Part shown: in pieces, positions 63,868 to 64,000 of the stretch
Position numbering within the stretch: position 1 is the stretch's first letter
How the letters are laid out: every line of letters starts with the position of its first letter
Origin: Ligustrum vulgare
Taxonomy: Eukaryota > Streptophyta > Magnoliopsida > Lamiales > Oleaceae
NCBI GenBank assembly: GCA_963555705.1
Contig: OY743187.1
Span: forward strand, 15,886,133 to 15,950,132
DNA: 64,000 nucleotides
Reading direction: 5' to 3'
Translations under genes and position numbers: made by a program
Notes under the pieces: generated by a model
What the model saw: only the letters and a program-made list of their open reading frames with translations
The model's database searches: none
What the model was told of the DNA's origin: nothing

Positions 63868-64000
63868 AATTCAATGATGTGGGGCCAAACATGTATAAAA
63901 TAAAATGTGTGGTGCTATCTTAAGGATTTAGTCAATAAAGTGATCCACTAAAGATTATTCAGGACTAATGGGTATTAAGTGTCGTGAGATTAAAGTGTAG
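63860..64000 (+). other. Possible start of another LTR, runs off window
   Basis: Right where the gag similarity ends, TGTTGGATAAAATTC begins an AT-rich noncoding stretch that reaches the window end. A TG start at the break point suggests a nested LTR insertion into the gag. Only 140 bases are visible. Confidence 0.35.

Overview
The window reads as AT-rich nuclear DNA of a flowering plant, most likely a eudicot. The evidence is a plant-type J-domain/DUF3444 protein, Ty1/copia and Ty3/gypsy-type elements primed from initiator tRNA-Met, hAT, CACTA and Tourist-type relics, and a block of plant mitochondrial DNA. I see no basis for naming a species. Only two protein-level features look recent: a single-exon J-domain/DUF3444 gene (47,580-49,943, +) and a nearly intact copia element (54,356-59,271, -). 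Almost everything else is decayed or repetitive.

Layout. 1-9,817: long LTR-like sequences around a degenerate gypsy interior. 9,818-15,285: a broken copy of the J-domain gene with both flanks, split by a 983-bp LTR-like insertion (target repeat AAACT). 15,286-23,726: an 8.4-kb composite insertion with short terminal inverted repeats, holding a TGTGACC-type G-rich minisatellite, an hAT transposase relic and an LTR nested in that relic. 23,752-29,615: mitochondrial DNA in the nucleus (trnC-like gene, group II intron 3' end, large-subunit rRNA fragment), split by a 2.57-kb solo LTR (target repeat GTGAT). 29,616-38,480: duplicated spacer blocks with microsatellites, two arrays of TTTACGGCGTGC-type hairpins, a MITE containing a 1.45-kb solo LTR (target repeat CATGG), and a Tourist-like MITE. 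38,500-46,400: a second broken J-domain gene copy, a copia fragment and a SINE-like block. 46,400-51,320: the intact gene with a probable 5'UTR intron, and a 520-bp miniature LTR element downstream. 51,390-54,350 and 59,277-62,990: more spacer copies, interrupted by the copia element and by a 1,010-bp TRIM. 62,994-64,000: a rearranged 5' end of another copia element.

The organising theme is segmental duplication. A unit made of a short conserved reading frame, a candidate 5'UTR exon, an intron, a J-domain gene and a 3' flank recurs three to four times. Comparing the copies shows where many mobile elements landed and what target sequence they duplicated. One gene copy stayed open while its sisters decayed, partly through C-to-T changes. 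I find no bacterial-style operon, CRISPR array or defence system.
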